Source: Rhodoferax sp.
Lineage (GTDB): Bacteria > Pseudomonadota > Gammaproteobacteria > Burkholderiales > Burkholderiaceae_C
Assembly (NCBI GenBank): GCA_019449595.1
Contig: JAGRPL010000006.1
Location: forward strand, 233,451 to 297,450
Direction: 5' to 3'
Length of the DNA: 64,000 bases
Shown: positions 30,696 through 39,232 of the stretch, in pieces
Position numbering within the stretch: position 1 is the first letter of the stretch
Layout of the letters: every line of letters starts with the position of its first letter
Position numbers and translations under genes: made by a program
Notes under the pieces: generated by a model
What the model was told of the DNA's origin: nothing
What the model saw: the letters and a program-made list of their open reading frames with translations, nothing else
The model's database searches: none

Positions 30696-31700
30696 ATGAA
30701 TATTCGCGCCATTGCACTGGGTCTGGTTGCCGGGTGTTTTTCCTTCGCCGCGCTCGCCCAGGCGCCCATTGTCATCAAGTTCAGCCACGTGGTGGCCAAC
30801 GACACGCCCAAGGGCCATGCCGCCGAGTTCTTCAAGAAAAAGGCAGAAGAGCTCACCAAGGGCCGGGTCAAGGTGGAGGTGTACGCCAACAGCACCCTCT
30901 ACAAGGACAAGGAAGAAATGGAGGCGTTGCAGATTGGCGCCGTGCAGATGCTGGCGCCCTCCCTGGCCAAGTTTGGCCCGCTGGGCGTGAAGGAGTTCGA
31001 GGTCTTTGATCTGCCCTACATCTTCGACGGGTACGAAGATTTGCACAAAGTCACGCAGGGCCCGGTGGGGCGCATGCTGCTGGACAAGCTCGATGCCAAG
31101 GGCGTGAAAGGTCTGGCCTATTGGGACAATGGTTTCAAATCGTTCTCAGCCAACAGGCCTCTGAAATCCCCGGCGGATTTCAAGGGCCTGAAGATGCGTA
31201 TCCAGTCTTCCAAGGTGCTGGAGTCGCAAATGCGCTCCCTGGGCAGCTTGCCGCAGGTGCTGGCGTTTTCCGAGGTCTACCAGGCCCTGCAGACCGGTGT
31301 GGTGGACGGTACCGAAAACCCCATTTCCAACCTCTACACCCAGAAAATGCACGAAGTGCAGAAGAACCTGACGCTGACTGAACACGGTTACCTGGGTTAT
31401 GCGGTCATCACCAACAAGAAGTTCTGGGACGGCCTGCCTGCAGACATCCGCAAGCAGCTCGACGACGCCCTGGACCAGGCCACCCGCTACGCCAACCAGA
31501 TTGCCAAGCTGGAAAACGACAAGGCGCTCGATGCCGTCAGGAAGTCTGGAAGGACCGAGGTCTACACTCCTACGGCCCAGGAGAAGCTGGCTTTCAAGAA
31601 GGCCATGATCAAGACCCACACCGAGATGGAGTCGCGCATTGGCAAGGACCTGATCCGGAGCATTTACAAGGAAACCGGTTTCGACCCCAGCAAGCTGTAA
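30696..31700 (+). CDS. dctP: TRAP transporter substrate-binding protein DctP
   Basis: Signal peptide; IKFSHVVANDTPKGHAAEFFKKKAEELTKGRVKVEVY. Confidence 0.93.
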   Translation: MNIRAIALGLVAGCFSFAALAQAPIVIKFSHVVANDTPKGHAAEFFKKKAEELTKGRVKVEVYANSTLYKDKEEMEALQIGAVQMLAPSLAKFGPLGVKEFEVFDLPYIFDGYEDLHKVTQGPVGRMLLDKLDAKGVKGLAYWDNGFKSFSANRPLKSPADFKGLKMRIQSSKVLESQMRSLGSLPQVLAFSEVYQALQTGVVDGTENPISNLYTQKMHEVQKNLTLTEHGYLGYAVITNKKFWDGLPADIRKQLDDALDQATRYANQIAKLENDKALDAVRKSGRTEVYTPTAQEKLAFKKAMIKTHTEMESRIGKDLIRSIYKETGFDPSKL

Positions 31701-31713
31701 TCCGGACTGATTT

Positions 31714-32310
31714 GTGAAGTTTCTTGATCATCTGGAGGAAGGGATCATCACCTTCCTCATGGGGGCGGCAACCCTGGTCATTTTTGTCGCCGTCATCCAC
31801 CGTTACGCCTCGGGAATTTCCATCCCGGTAGTGCAAGACTGGCTGCTGTCCATCAACATGGGCTGGGCGCAGGAACTGTGCATCATCATGTTTGTCTGGA
31901 TGGCAAAATTTGGTGCAGCGTATGGTGTGCGCACCGGCATTCACGTGGGGGTGGACGTGCTGATCAACCGGCTGCCGGACAGCCGCCGCCGCAAGTTCAT
32001 TGTTTTTGGCTTGCTGGCCGGGGCGCTGTTCACCGGCGTCGTCGGTACGCTGGGCCTGCGTTTCGTGTGGGAGAACGGCATGCACTACGCGGTTTTTTCC
32101 GCCATGGGCATGGCGCCGGGCGATGTGTTTGAAGGCCCGACAACACCCGACCTGGAGTGGCCGACCTGGATGGTGTACTCCGCCATTCCCATGGGTTCTT
32201 ACCTCATGTGCTTTCGCTTTCTGCAGGTTGCCGTCCGCTTCGTGCGCACGGGTGAGCTTCCCCACCATGACCATGGCCATGTGGATGGTCTGGACGGGGC
32301 GCAGCCATGA
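31714..32310 (+). CDS. dctQ: TRAP transporter small permease DctQ
   Basis: GTG start; small TM protein between DctP and DctM; QELCIIMFVWMAKFGAAYGVRTGIHVGVD. Confidence 0.9.
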   Translation: MKFLDHLEEGIITFLMGAATLVIFVAVIHRYASGISIPVVQDWLLSINMGWAQELCIIMFVWMAKFGAAYGVRTGIHVGVDVLINRLPDSRRRKFIVFGLLAGALFTGVVGTLGLRFVWENGMHYAVFSAMGMAPGDVFEGPTTPDLEWPTWMVYSAIPMGSYLMCFRFLQVAVRFVRTGELPHHDHGHVDGLDGAQP

Positions 32311-33593
32311 ACACGCTCATCATTCTGAGCCTGCTGGTGGTGCTGATGCTCACGGGCATGCCCATCTCCATCTCGTTGGGCCTGACGGTGCTCTCGTTTC
32401 TGTTCTTCATGACCGAGGTGCCTATCGAGTCGGTGGCGCTCAAGCTATTCACCGGCATCGAGAAGTTCGAGATCATGGCCATCCCGTTCTTCATCCTGGC
32501 GGGCAACTTCCTCACCCATGGCGGTGTGGCCCGGCGCATGATTGCCTTTGCCACCTCCATGGTGGGCCACTGGCATGGAGGACTGGGCTTGGGTGGGGTA
32601 TTGGCCTGTGCCCTGTTTGCCGCGGTGTCGGGCTCCAGCCCGGCCACGGTGGTGGCCATCGGCTCCATCCTCATGCCCGCCATGGTGAAGGCGGGCTTTC
32701 CCAGGAGCTTTGGCGCCGGTGTCATCACCACGTCGGGTGCGCTGGGCATCCTGATTCCCCCATCCATTGTGATGGTGATGTACTCGGTCTCCACCAACAC
32801 CTCGGTGGGAGCCTTGTTCATGGCGGGTGTCGTGCCGGGTCTGCTGCTGGCCCTTTCCCTGGGGCTCACCACCTGGTACCTAGCCAAGAAGAATAATTAC
32901 CCGTGCCAGCCCAAAGCAAGCTGGTCGCAGCGCTGGGACGCGTTTCGCAAGGCGATATGGGGGTTGCTGCTGATTGTGGTGGTCATGGGCGGCATTTACA
33001 CCGGTGTCTTCACGCCCACCGAGGCCGCCGCCATGAGTGCCGTGTACGCGTTCTTTGTCGCTGTGTTTGTCTACAAGGACATGGGACTGCGAGACGTGCC
33101 GCGCGTGCTGCTGTCGTCAGCCAACATGAGTGCCATGCTGCTGTACATCATCACCAACGCGGTGTTGTTCTCGTTCCTGCTGACGCACGAGAACATTCCG
33201 CAGCAAATGGCCGACCAGATGATCGGCACCGGTGTGGGCGTCATCGGTTTCCTGCTGATTTCCAACGTGCTGCTGCTGGTGGCGGGCAACTTCATGGAGC
33301 CCTCGTCCATCGTTCTGATTCTGGCGCCCATCCTGTTTCCCATTGCCATGAAGCTGGGCATTGACCCGGTGCATTTCGGCATCATCATGGTGGTGAATAT
33401 GGAGGTGGGCATGTGCCATCCTCCGGTGGGCCTGAACCTCTATGTGGCCTCGGGCATTACCAAGATGGGTATCACCGAACTGACCGTGGCGGTGTGGCCC
33501 TGGCTGCTCACCATGCTGGGTTTCCTGGTTCTGGTGACCTACTGGCCCCAGCTCTCACTGTGGTTGCCGCGCCTGATGGGCATGGTGCCGTAG
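32307..33593 (+). CDS. dctM: TRAP transporter large permease DctM
   Basis: ILAGNFLTHGGVARRMIAFATSMVGHWHGGLG...AVSGSSPATVVAIGSIL. Confidence 0.95.
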   Translation: MNTLIILSLLVVLMLTGMPISISLGLTVLSFLFFMTEVPIESVALKLFTGIEKFEIMAIPFFILAGNFLTHGGVARRMIAFATSMVGHWHGGLGLGGVLACALFAAVSGSSPATVVAIGSILMPAMVKAGFPRSFGAGVITTSGALGILIPPSIVMVMYSVSTNTSVGALFMAGVVPGLLLALSLGLTTWYLAKKNNYPCQPKASWSQRWDAFRKAIWGLLLIVVVMGGIYTGVFTPTEAAAMSAVYAFFVAVFVYKDMGLRDVPRVLLSSANMSAMLLYIITNAVLFSFLLTHENIPQQMADQMIGTGVGVIGFLLISNVLLLVAGNFMEPSSIVLILAPILFPIAMKLGIDPVHFGIIMVVNMEVGMCHPPVGLNLYVASGITKMGITELTVAVWPWLLTMLGFLVLVTYWPQLSLWLPRLMGMVP

Positions 33594-33612
33594 CATCCAA
33601 TGCCACGCCCAT

Positions 33613-33656
33613 GAAAAAATCCCCTGCTATCGGAACGGTAGCAGGGGATTTTTTAT
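33613..33656. terminator. Rho-independent terminator after the TRAP operon
   Basis: AAAAAATCCCCTGCTATCGGAACGGTAGCAGGGGATTTTTT. Confidence 0.9.
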
Positions 33657-33667
33657 TGGGGGGAGAT

Positions 33668-34021
33668 TCAGTAACTGGCAGCAGCCACTTTCCTGGTCTT
33701 GCCGTGCTTGGCTTTCTTGGTCTTCAGGTGTTGGACTTTTTTGACTTTTGCGTGCCGGGCCTTCTTGGCTTTCGTGTGCTTTATCTTGGCAGCTTTGGAG
33801 GCCTTGGGGGCCTTGGCGTGCCGGGCCTTTTTGGCTTGCGCTGGCTGACGGGTGTTGTCGGCGTAAGGTTTGATCGCCTCACCGTTCGCCGGCGCGGTTG
33901 CATAAGAAGGCGACCAATTGTTGGAAATGGGCGCTGGCTTGGGTGCGTCTGCGGTTTGCGCAAAAGTGAATGCCGCAACGCTGGAAAGGCAGGCTGCTGC
34001 AATGAGGTGCTTGATCTTCAA
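33668..34021 (-). CDS. Small exported Lys/Ala/His-rich repeat protein (acid-shock Asr-like composition)
   Basis: Signal peptide MKIKHLIAAACLSSVAAFTFAQ then KKARHAK/KIKHTK/KKAKHGK repeats. Confidence 0.75.
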   Translation of the reverse strand: MKIKHLIAAACLSSVAAFTFAQTADAPKPAPISNNWSPSYATAPANGEAIKPYADNTRQPAQAKKARHAKAPKASKAAKIKHTKAKKARHAKVKKVQHLKTKKAKHGKTRKVAAASY

Positions 34022-34070
34022 GATAATCTTCTTTCAATGAATGTCGACTGTCGCCGGGTTAGTTTACGTG

Positions 34071-34928
34071 CTATTTGCGTGCCAGATATACGCCCCAGAC
34101 GGCCAGTGCCATGCCAAACAGCGCAAGCCCCGAAAACGTGTCGCCGAACAGCAACCAGGCAAACAGTGCGGTGCAGGGTGGTACCAGGTAAAACAGGCTG
34201 GCCACATTGACCGCGCTGCTGTGGCGGATCAGCCAGTTCAGCAGGCTGATGGCGCCAATGGAGAGCACCAGCACCAGCCAACCCACCGCAAAAATCAACT
34301 CGCCTACCCACTCCACGCGAAAATGCTCGGTCAGAGAGGCCGCCAGCAGCGTGACCACGGCGGTGGGCAGAAACTGTGCCACCGAGCCGGTCCGCCAGTC
34401 AAAGGCAGGGCAGAACCGCTTCTGGTACAGCGTGCCTGCGGTGATGCCCAGCAGCGCAACAACGGCAGGCAGTATGGCGTGGGCGGCGAACTCCGTTCCC
34501 AGCTTGCCCGCCACGACCAGCCCCACGCCCACAAGGCCCAGCACCAGACCGCTCCATTGCCTGCGGGATACGGTGGCCCCCAGCAACCACCCTGCGCCCA
34601 CGGCCGTGAGCAGCGGCTGCACCCCCACCACCAGGCTGGTCACGCCGGCGGGTAGTCCCTGTGAAATGGCAATGAACACGCCCCCCAGGTACACGCCATG
34701 CACCAGCAGGCCCGCCACGCCAATGTGCAGCCACTCGCGGGCAGACTGAGGCCAGGGGGCCCGGGTGAGAACGGCAATCAGCGTCATGCAGCACAGGACG
34801 GCAGCGTAGCGAATGAGTAGAAAGGTCAGCGGCTCCGTATGCGGCAAGCCGAGCCGGGCGCCAATGAAGCCGGTAGACCAGAGCACGACGAACAGAAGGG
34901 GAAAGATGCGTGCTTGGCGAGGGGTCAT
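34071..34928 (-). CDS. DMT/EamA family transporter
   Basis: PLLFVVLWSTGFIGARLGLPHTEPLTFLLIRY; 10-TM pattern. Confidence 0.9.
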   Translation of the reverse strand: MTPRQARIFPLLFVVLWSTGFIGARLGLPHTEPLTFLLIRYAAVLCCMTLIAVLTRAPWPQSAREWLHIGVAGLLVHGVYLGGVFIAISQGLPAGVTSLVVGVQPLLTAVGAGWLLGATVSRRQWSGLVLGLVGVGLVVAGKLGTEFAAHAILPAVVALLGITAGTLYQKRFCPAFDWRTGSVAQFLPTAVVTLLAASLTEHFRVEWVGELIFAVGWLVLVLSIGAISLLNWLIRHSSAVNVASLFYLVPPCTALFAWLLFGDTFSGLALFGMALAVWGVYLARK

Positions 34929-35046
34929 CGGTGGTGGCGCTGTGGGTTGTGCTGCGAGCTTACCGGATGGTTGCGCGGCGTGCAGGGGCAGGGTCTTCAC
35001 CTGCTATCCTCCGGGGCTCCCTGCCATGGCCGTTGCCTTTTTTTTC

Positions 35047-35754
35047 ATGTCCCGTCACGCCCGTTCTGACTCCGGTCCCGCAAGCCACCCGCTGGCGGTG
35101 CTGCGCCTCACCGCGCCCGTTGCCATGGGCTACATCCCCCTGGGCACCGTGTTTGGCTTCCTGTTCGTGCAGGCAGGTGCCGCCTGGTGGCTGGCCATCG
35201 TGGCCAGCGTCGTGGTGTATGCCGGTGCGGCGCAGTACATGATGATCCCGATGCTCGCTGCCGGCATGTCCTGGGGCACCATCGCGCTGGCCACCCTCAT
35301 CGTCAACCTGCGGCATGTTTTTTACGGCCTCTCGCTGCTGCACCAGTTTCCAAACGGAACGCTGCTGCGCTGGTACATGGCATTCGGGCTGACCGATGAG
35401 ACCTATTCGGTTCTTACCACCGTGCCAAAGACGACCAGCCATCGGCAGATGGCCCTGGTTGTCTTGCTCAACCACGGCTGGTGGGTGCTGGGAACCACCC
35501 TGGGGGCCGTGATCGGTGTACAGGCCCAGATTCACCTGCGCGGCCTGGACTTTGTTCTCGCAGCCCTGTTTGCGGTGCTGGCAGTCGAACAGTGGCGCAC
35601 CCGCAATAGCCCGGCGCCCCTGTGGGTCGCGCTCATGGCATACGCCGTGGCCTATCCGCTGGCGCCCCAGCATGCCCTGGTCATTTCCATTGTGCTGACT
35701 CTGGTGGCGGGAGTGCTCTGGCAATCAGCGACCCGGGAGTCTGCTTATGATTGA
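35047..35754 (+). CDS. azlC: AzlC family ABC-type branched-chain amino acid exporter subunit
   Basis: VAMGYIPLGTVFGFLFVQAG; VVYAGAAQYMMIPMLAAG; NLRHVFYGLSLL. Confidence 0.92.
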   Translation: MSRHARSDSGPASHPLAVLRLTAPVAMGYIPLGTVFGFLFVQAGAAWWLAIVASVVVYAGAAQYMMIPMLAAGMSWGTIALATLIVNLRHVFYGLSLLHQFPNGTLLRWYMAFGLTDETYSVLTTVPKTTSHRQMALVVLLNHGWWVLGTTLGAVIGVQAQIHLRGLDFVLAALFAVLAVEQWRTRNSPAPLWVALMAYAVAYPLAPQHALVISIVLTLVAGVLWQSATRESAYD

Positions 35755-36079
35755 GGCGGGGTATGTGCTCGGCGTGATTGGCGCCATGGCGCTGGTCACG
35801 TTCGCGCTGCGCGCGCTGCCGTTTGTGGCCGCGCAATGGCTGGTCAAGCATGCGCTGGTGCAGCGCATCGGCGAGTTCCTGCCGCTGGCCATCATGGTGC
35901 TGCTGCTGGTGCACTCGGTGGTCGGCTCCGCCCGCGAACATGCCGCCGGTCCGTGGCCGGAGCTGCTGGCCGTGGCCATCGTTGTGGTCTTGCAGTGGCG
36001 CAGCCGCAACCCGCTGCTCAGCATTCTGGCGGGCACGCTGGTGTATGTGCTGCTGCGCAACATTCCCTTGACGAACTAA
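35747..36079 (+). CDS. azlD: AzlD domain protein
   Basis: Small TM protein overlapping the azlC 3' end; ALVTFALRALPFVAAQWL. Confidence 0.9.
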   Translation: MIEAGYVLGVIGAMALVTFALRALPFVAAQWLVKHALVQRIGEFLPLAIMVLLLVHSVVGSAREHAAGPWPELLAVAIVVVLQWRSRNPLLSILAGTLVYVLLRNIPLTN

Positions 36080-36089
36080 GGAGCCAGAC

Positions 36090-36278
36090 GTGAGAGTAGG
36101 GCAGATACCCAAATGCGGTTGCGGCAAGAGCAAGCACCCGGACATGCTGTGTGATGGCAGCCACTCGCAACTGACCGCAGAAGAACTGCAGCGCTTGCGG
36201 GAAGCCAAGGCGGGCCAGGGCGCGCTCGGGCTCAAAAACAAGCCAGTCGGGCCCCCCAACCACGGCAAGCCCCGCTAG
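36090..36278 (+). CDS. Small protein with CDGSH-like iron-sulfur motif
   Basis: IPKCGCGKSKHPDMLCDGSH; GTG start, 62 aa. Confidence 0.7.
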   Translation: MRVGQIPKCGCGKSKHPDMLCDGSHSQLTAEELQRLREAKAGQGALGLKNKPVGPPNHGKPR

Positions 36279-36356
36279 CCGCGGGCCCCCGGCAAAAGGA
36301 TTGCATCGCGCGGTGGGTTGCTCCAGAATGGGTCACCAACCGATAAGGGGCTATCC

Positions 36357-36995
36357 ATGGACCTGCATAACCGGCGCGCATTTCTGGGCTACGCCGCCTG
36401 GCCCGTGGTCTTGCCCCCCATCGCCTTGCAGGCGGTTGCGGCCCACGCCCAGACGGCATCTGGTTCGTCTTCTGCCTCCGTCGACCCCGCCGTGGTGGAC
36501 CGCTGGATGCGCACGTGGATGGAAGACAAGGCCCTGGTCGGGCGCCTGTTCCTGTCGCGCTTTGTGGAACCGGTCTACTTTCTGCTGGAGCCCATCGTCT
36601 GGGAACCCAACCCCGGAGCGCAAGACTTGCCCACCGTGCAGGTCCCCCGTGGGTTTGTGACCGATTTCGCCAGTATTCCCCGCATCTTCTGGTCTGTGTT
36701 GCGCCCGGATGGCGAATATGCCCACGCGGCGGTCATCCACGACTACCTGTACTGGTCGCAAACGACTCCCAAGGCGGTCGCCGATTCCATCTTCAAGCGG
36801 GCCATGGAGGATTTGAAAGTCGCGCCTGCAACGGTTGCAACGCTCTACAACGCCGTGAAACTTTTCGGCGATCAGGCATGGCAGGAGAATGCCCGCCTGA
36901 AAGGCCAGGGTGAAAAACGCATTCTGAAACGCTTCCCCGATGATGCGGCGACCCGATGGGCAGATTGGAAAACAAGGCCAGACGTGTTGCAGTGA
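36357..36995 (+). CDS. DUF1353 domain protein with Tat-like signal peptide
   Basis: NRRAFLGYAAWP signal; VPRGFVTDFASIPRIFWSVL...HDYLYW. Confidence 0.8.
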   Translation: MDLHNRRAFLGYAAWPVVLPPIALQAVAAHAQTASGSSSASVDPAVVDRWMRTWMEDKALVGRLFLSRFVEPVYFLLEPIVWEPNPGAQDLPTVQVPRGFVTDFASIPRIFWSVLRPDGEYAHAAVIHDYLYWSQTTPKAVADSIFKRAMEDLKVAPATVATLYNAVKLFGDQAWQENARLKGQGEKRILKRFPDDAATRWADWKTRPDVLQ

Positions 36996-37126
36996 AACGC
37001 TGAATGGGAGCGGACTTTCACCCGGTCAAAAGACAAACCTGATGGCGCATTGATTATTGTCACGAATGCAGTCCCGAGCAATGACTAACGTGTGACAAGC
37101 GACGGTTTGTTTGTAACGGGGGGCAT

Positions 37127-37972
37127 ATGAAGGTCACAGCGCTTGTCGAAAACACACGCATTCAAGGGATGGAGAATCTCACGGCGGAGCACGGTCTGTC
37201 CCTGTACGTTGAACACAATGGCAAGCACATTTTGTTTGACACAGGCGCATCGGGCGTATTTGCCGATAACGCCATTCAGCTCGGGATTGATATTCAGTCC
37301 GTAGACTGCGTCGTCTTATCTCACCACCACTATGACCATGGAGGCGGACTGCGGCGATTTTTGCAGTTGAACCAGCAGGCCCCAATCTACCTCCGCGGGC
37401 CGATGGTCAGTGAGTGTTATGGAAAGTTTCTGTGGTTTGAAAAGTACGTGGGGATCGATCAGGAACTGCTCCGCGAGCATCGCGACAGATTCATCTTTGT
37501 CAATGAGCGAACCGCGATCTTCCCGGGGGTTTCCATACTCACTGAAGTGGGGCGAGTGCACCCCATGCCGCGTGGCAACCGATCCATTTTTGTCAAGGAA
37601 AACGGAAAGCTTGAACTGGACAACTTCTCACACGAGCTGGTGCTGGTGATTGAAGAAGCGGATGGCTTGGGTGTGTTCACAGGTTGCGCGCATCAAGGCG
37701 TATTGAACATGGTTCAAGCAGTCACCCATGCGTTCCCAGGCATTCCTATCAAGGCGGTCTTCGGGGGCATGCACTTCATGGCCATGCCGCCTTTCAACTT
37801 TATGTCGGGCAGCAAGGAAGAGGTGGCGCAAATTGGGAAAAGGCTTCTGGAATTCCCGCTCAGTCGCGTGTACACATGCCACTGCACCGGCTCGCATGCT
37901 TATCCGGTTCTCAAGGGCGCCATGGGAGAGAAGCTCGAATACATCGGGACCGGGCGCAGCGTATCTGTTTAA
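37127..37972 (+). CDS. MBL-fold metallohydrolase
   Basis: ILFDTGASGVFADNA, LSHHHYDHGGGL, GCAHQGVLNMVQ. Confidence 0.87.
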   Translation: MKVTALVENTRIQGMENLTAEHGLSLYVEHNGKHILFDTGASGVFADNAIQLGIDIQSVDCVVLSHHHYDHGGGLRRFLQLNQQAPIYLRGPMVSECYGKFLWFEKYVGIDQELLREHRDRFIFVNERTAIFPGVSILTEVGRVHPMPRGNRSIFVKENGKLELDNFSHELVLVIEEADGLGVFTGCAHQGVLNMVQAVTHAFPGIPIKAVFGGMHFMAMPPFNFMSGSKEEVAQIGKRLLEFPLSRVYTCHCTGSHAYPVLKGAMGEKLEYIGTGRSVSV

Positions 37973-38047
37973 TCGGAGATTGCGGCAACGGAGCCCCGAT
38001 TTCGAAAGGCCAATGCCGTGAAGTACTGGGCACATGCGCAGCACATT

Positions 38048-38082
38048 AAAAAACCCGCAGTCCTTTCGAACTGCGGGTTTCA
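38048..38082 (-). terminator. Rho-independent terminator of tRNA-Thr
   Basis: Minus strand AAACCCGCAG-TTCGAAAGGA-CTGCGGGTTTTTTAA. Confidence 0.85.
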
Positions 38083-38086
38083 AGAG

Positions 38087-38162
38087 TGGTGCCGGAGAGA
38101 TGAATCGAACACCCGACCTTCTCATTACGAATGAGCTGCTCTACCGACTGAGCTACACCGGC
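38087..38162 (-). tRNA. tRNA-Thr, anticodon CGT
   Basis: Minus strand GCCGGTGTAGCTCAGTCGGTAGAGCAGCTCATTCGTAATGAGAAGGTCGGGTGTTCGATTCATCTCTCCGGCACCA; loop TTCGTAA. Confidence 0.95.
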
Positions 38163-38190
38163 TGGTAAGCCTGAGATTATATCCGGCTCG

Positions 38191-39210
38191 TTACCCTTCT
38201 GTGTGGTAGCGGGTGACGCGTTCCACTTCATTTTTTGAACCCAGGATCACGCTCACGCGTTCGTGCAGCTGGGTGGGCTGGATGCCCAGAATGCGCTCGC
38301 GGCCGTTGGTGGCAGCGCCACCGGCCTGTTCCACCAGCCAGCTCATGGGGTTGGCCTCGTACATCAGGCGCAGCTTGCCCGGCTTGTTCGGCTCGCGCTT
38401 GTCCCACGGGTACATGAAGATGCCGCCCCGGGTGAGGATGCGGTGCACGTCGGCCACCATGCTGGCAATCCAGCGCATGTTGAAGTCCTTGCCGCGGGGG
38501 CCTTCCACGCCGGCCAGGCACTCGTCCACATAGCGTTTCACCGGGGCGTCCCAGTGGCGCATGTTGCTCATGTTGATGGCGAATTCCTTGGTGTCTTCGG
38601 GGATCTTGACGTGTTCTTCCGTCAGCACGAAGGAGCCCTGCTCGCGGTCCAGGGTGAACATGGCCACGCCGTCGCCCACGGTCAGTACCAGCGTGGTCTG
38701 CGGGCCGTAGACACAGTAGCCGGCGGCCACCTGCTGGCAGCCCTTTTGCAGGAAGTCCTGCTCGCAGACGGGTTCGATCGCCGTGGGGTCGTCGTTACCC
38801 TTCTTGAGCACCGAGAAGATGGTGCCGATGCTGACGTTGACGTCGATGTTGCTGGAGCCGTCCAGGGGATCAAACAGCAGCAGGTATTCGCCCTTGGGGT
38901 AGCGGTTGGGCACGGCGTAGATGCTGTCCATTTCCTCGGACGCCATGGCCGCCAGGTGGCCGCCCCATTCGTTGGCCTCGATCAGCACCTCGTTGGCAAT
39001 GATGTCGAGCTTTTTCTGTACTTCGCCCTGCACGTTCTCGCTGCCGGCGCTGCCCAGCACGCCGCCCAGGGCGCCTTTGTTGACGGCCTGGCTGATGCTC
39101 TTGCAGGCGCGGGCCACCACTTCGAGCAGCAGACGCAGCTCGGACGGGATGTGCCCGTCCACGCGCTGCTGCTCCACCAGGTAGCGGGTGAGGGAGATTT
39201 TGGGTGCCAT
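38191..39210 (-). CDS. fbp: Fructose-1,6-bisphosphatase class I
   Basis: [59 protein letters not shown]. Confidence 0.96.
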   Translation of the reverse strand: MAPKISLTRYLVEQQRVDGHIPSELRLLLEVVARACKSISQAVNKGALGGVLGSAGSENVQGEVQKKLDIIANEVLIEANEWGGHLAAMASEEMDSIYAVPNRYPKGEYLLLFDPLDGSSNIDVNVSIGTIFSVLKKGNDDPTAIEPVCEQDFLQKGCQQVAAGYCVYGPQTTLVLTVGDGVAMFTLDREQGSFVLTEEHVKIPEDTKEFAINMSNMRHWDAPVKRYVDECLAGVEGPRGKDFNMRWIASMVADVHRILTRGGIFMYPWDKREPNKPGKLRLMYEANPMSWLVEQAGGAATNGRERILGIQPTQLHERVSVILGSKNEVERVTRYHTEG

Positions 39211-39232
39211 ATCGGTGCTCCTTGTTGCGTGT

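Noticed and set aside
36996-37126. Possible att direct repeat of the tRNA-Thr 3' end upstream of the MBL gene
   Set aside because: No convincing copy of the tRNA 3' segment seen by eye; no integrase in the window
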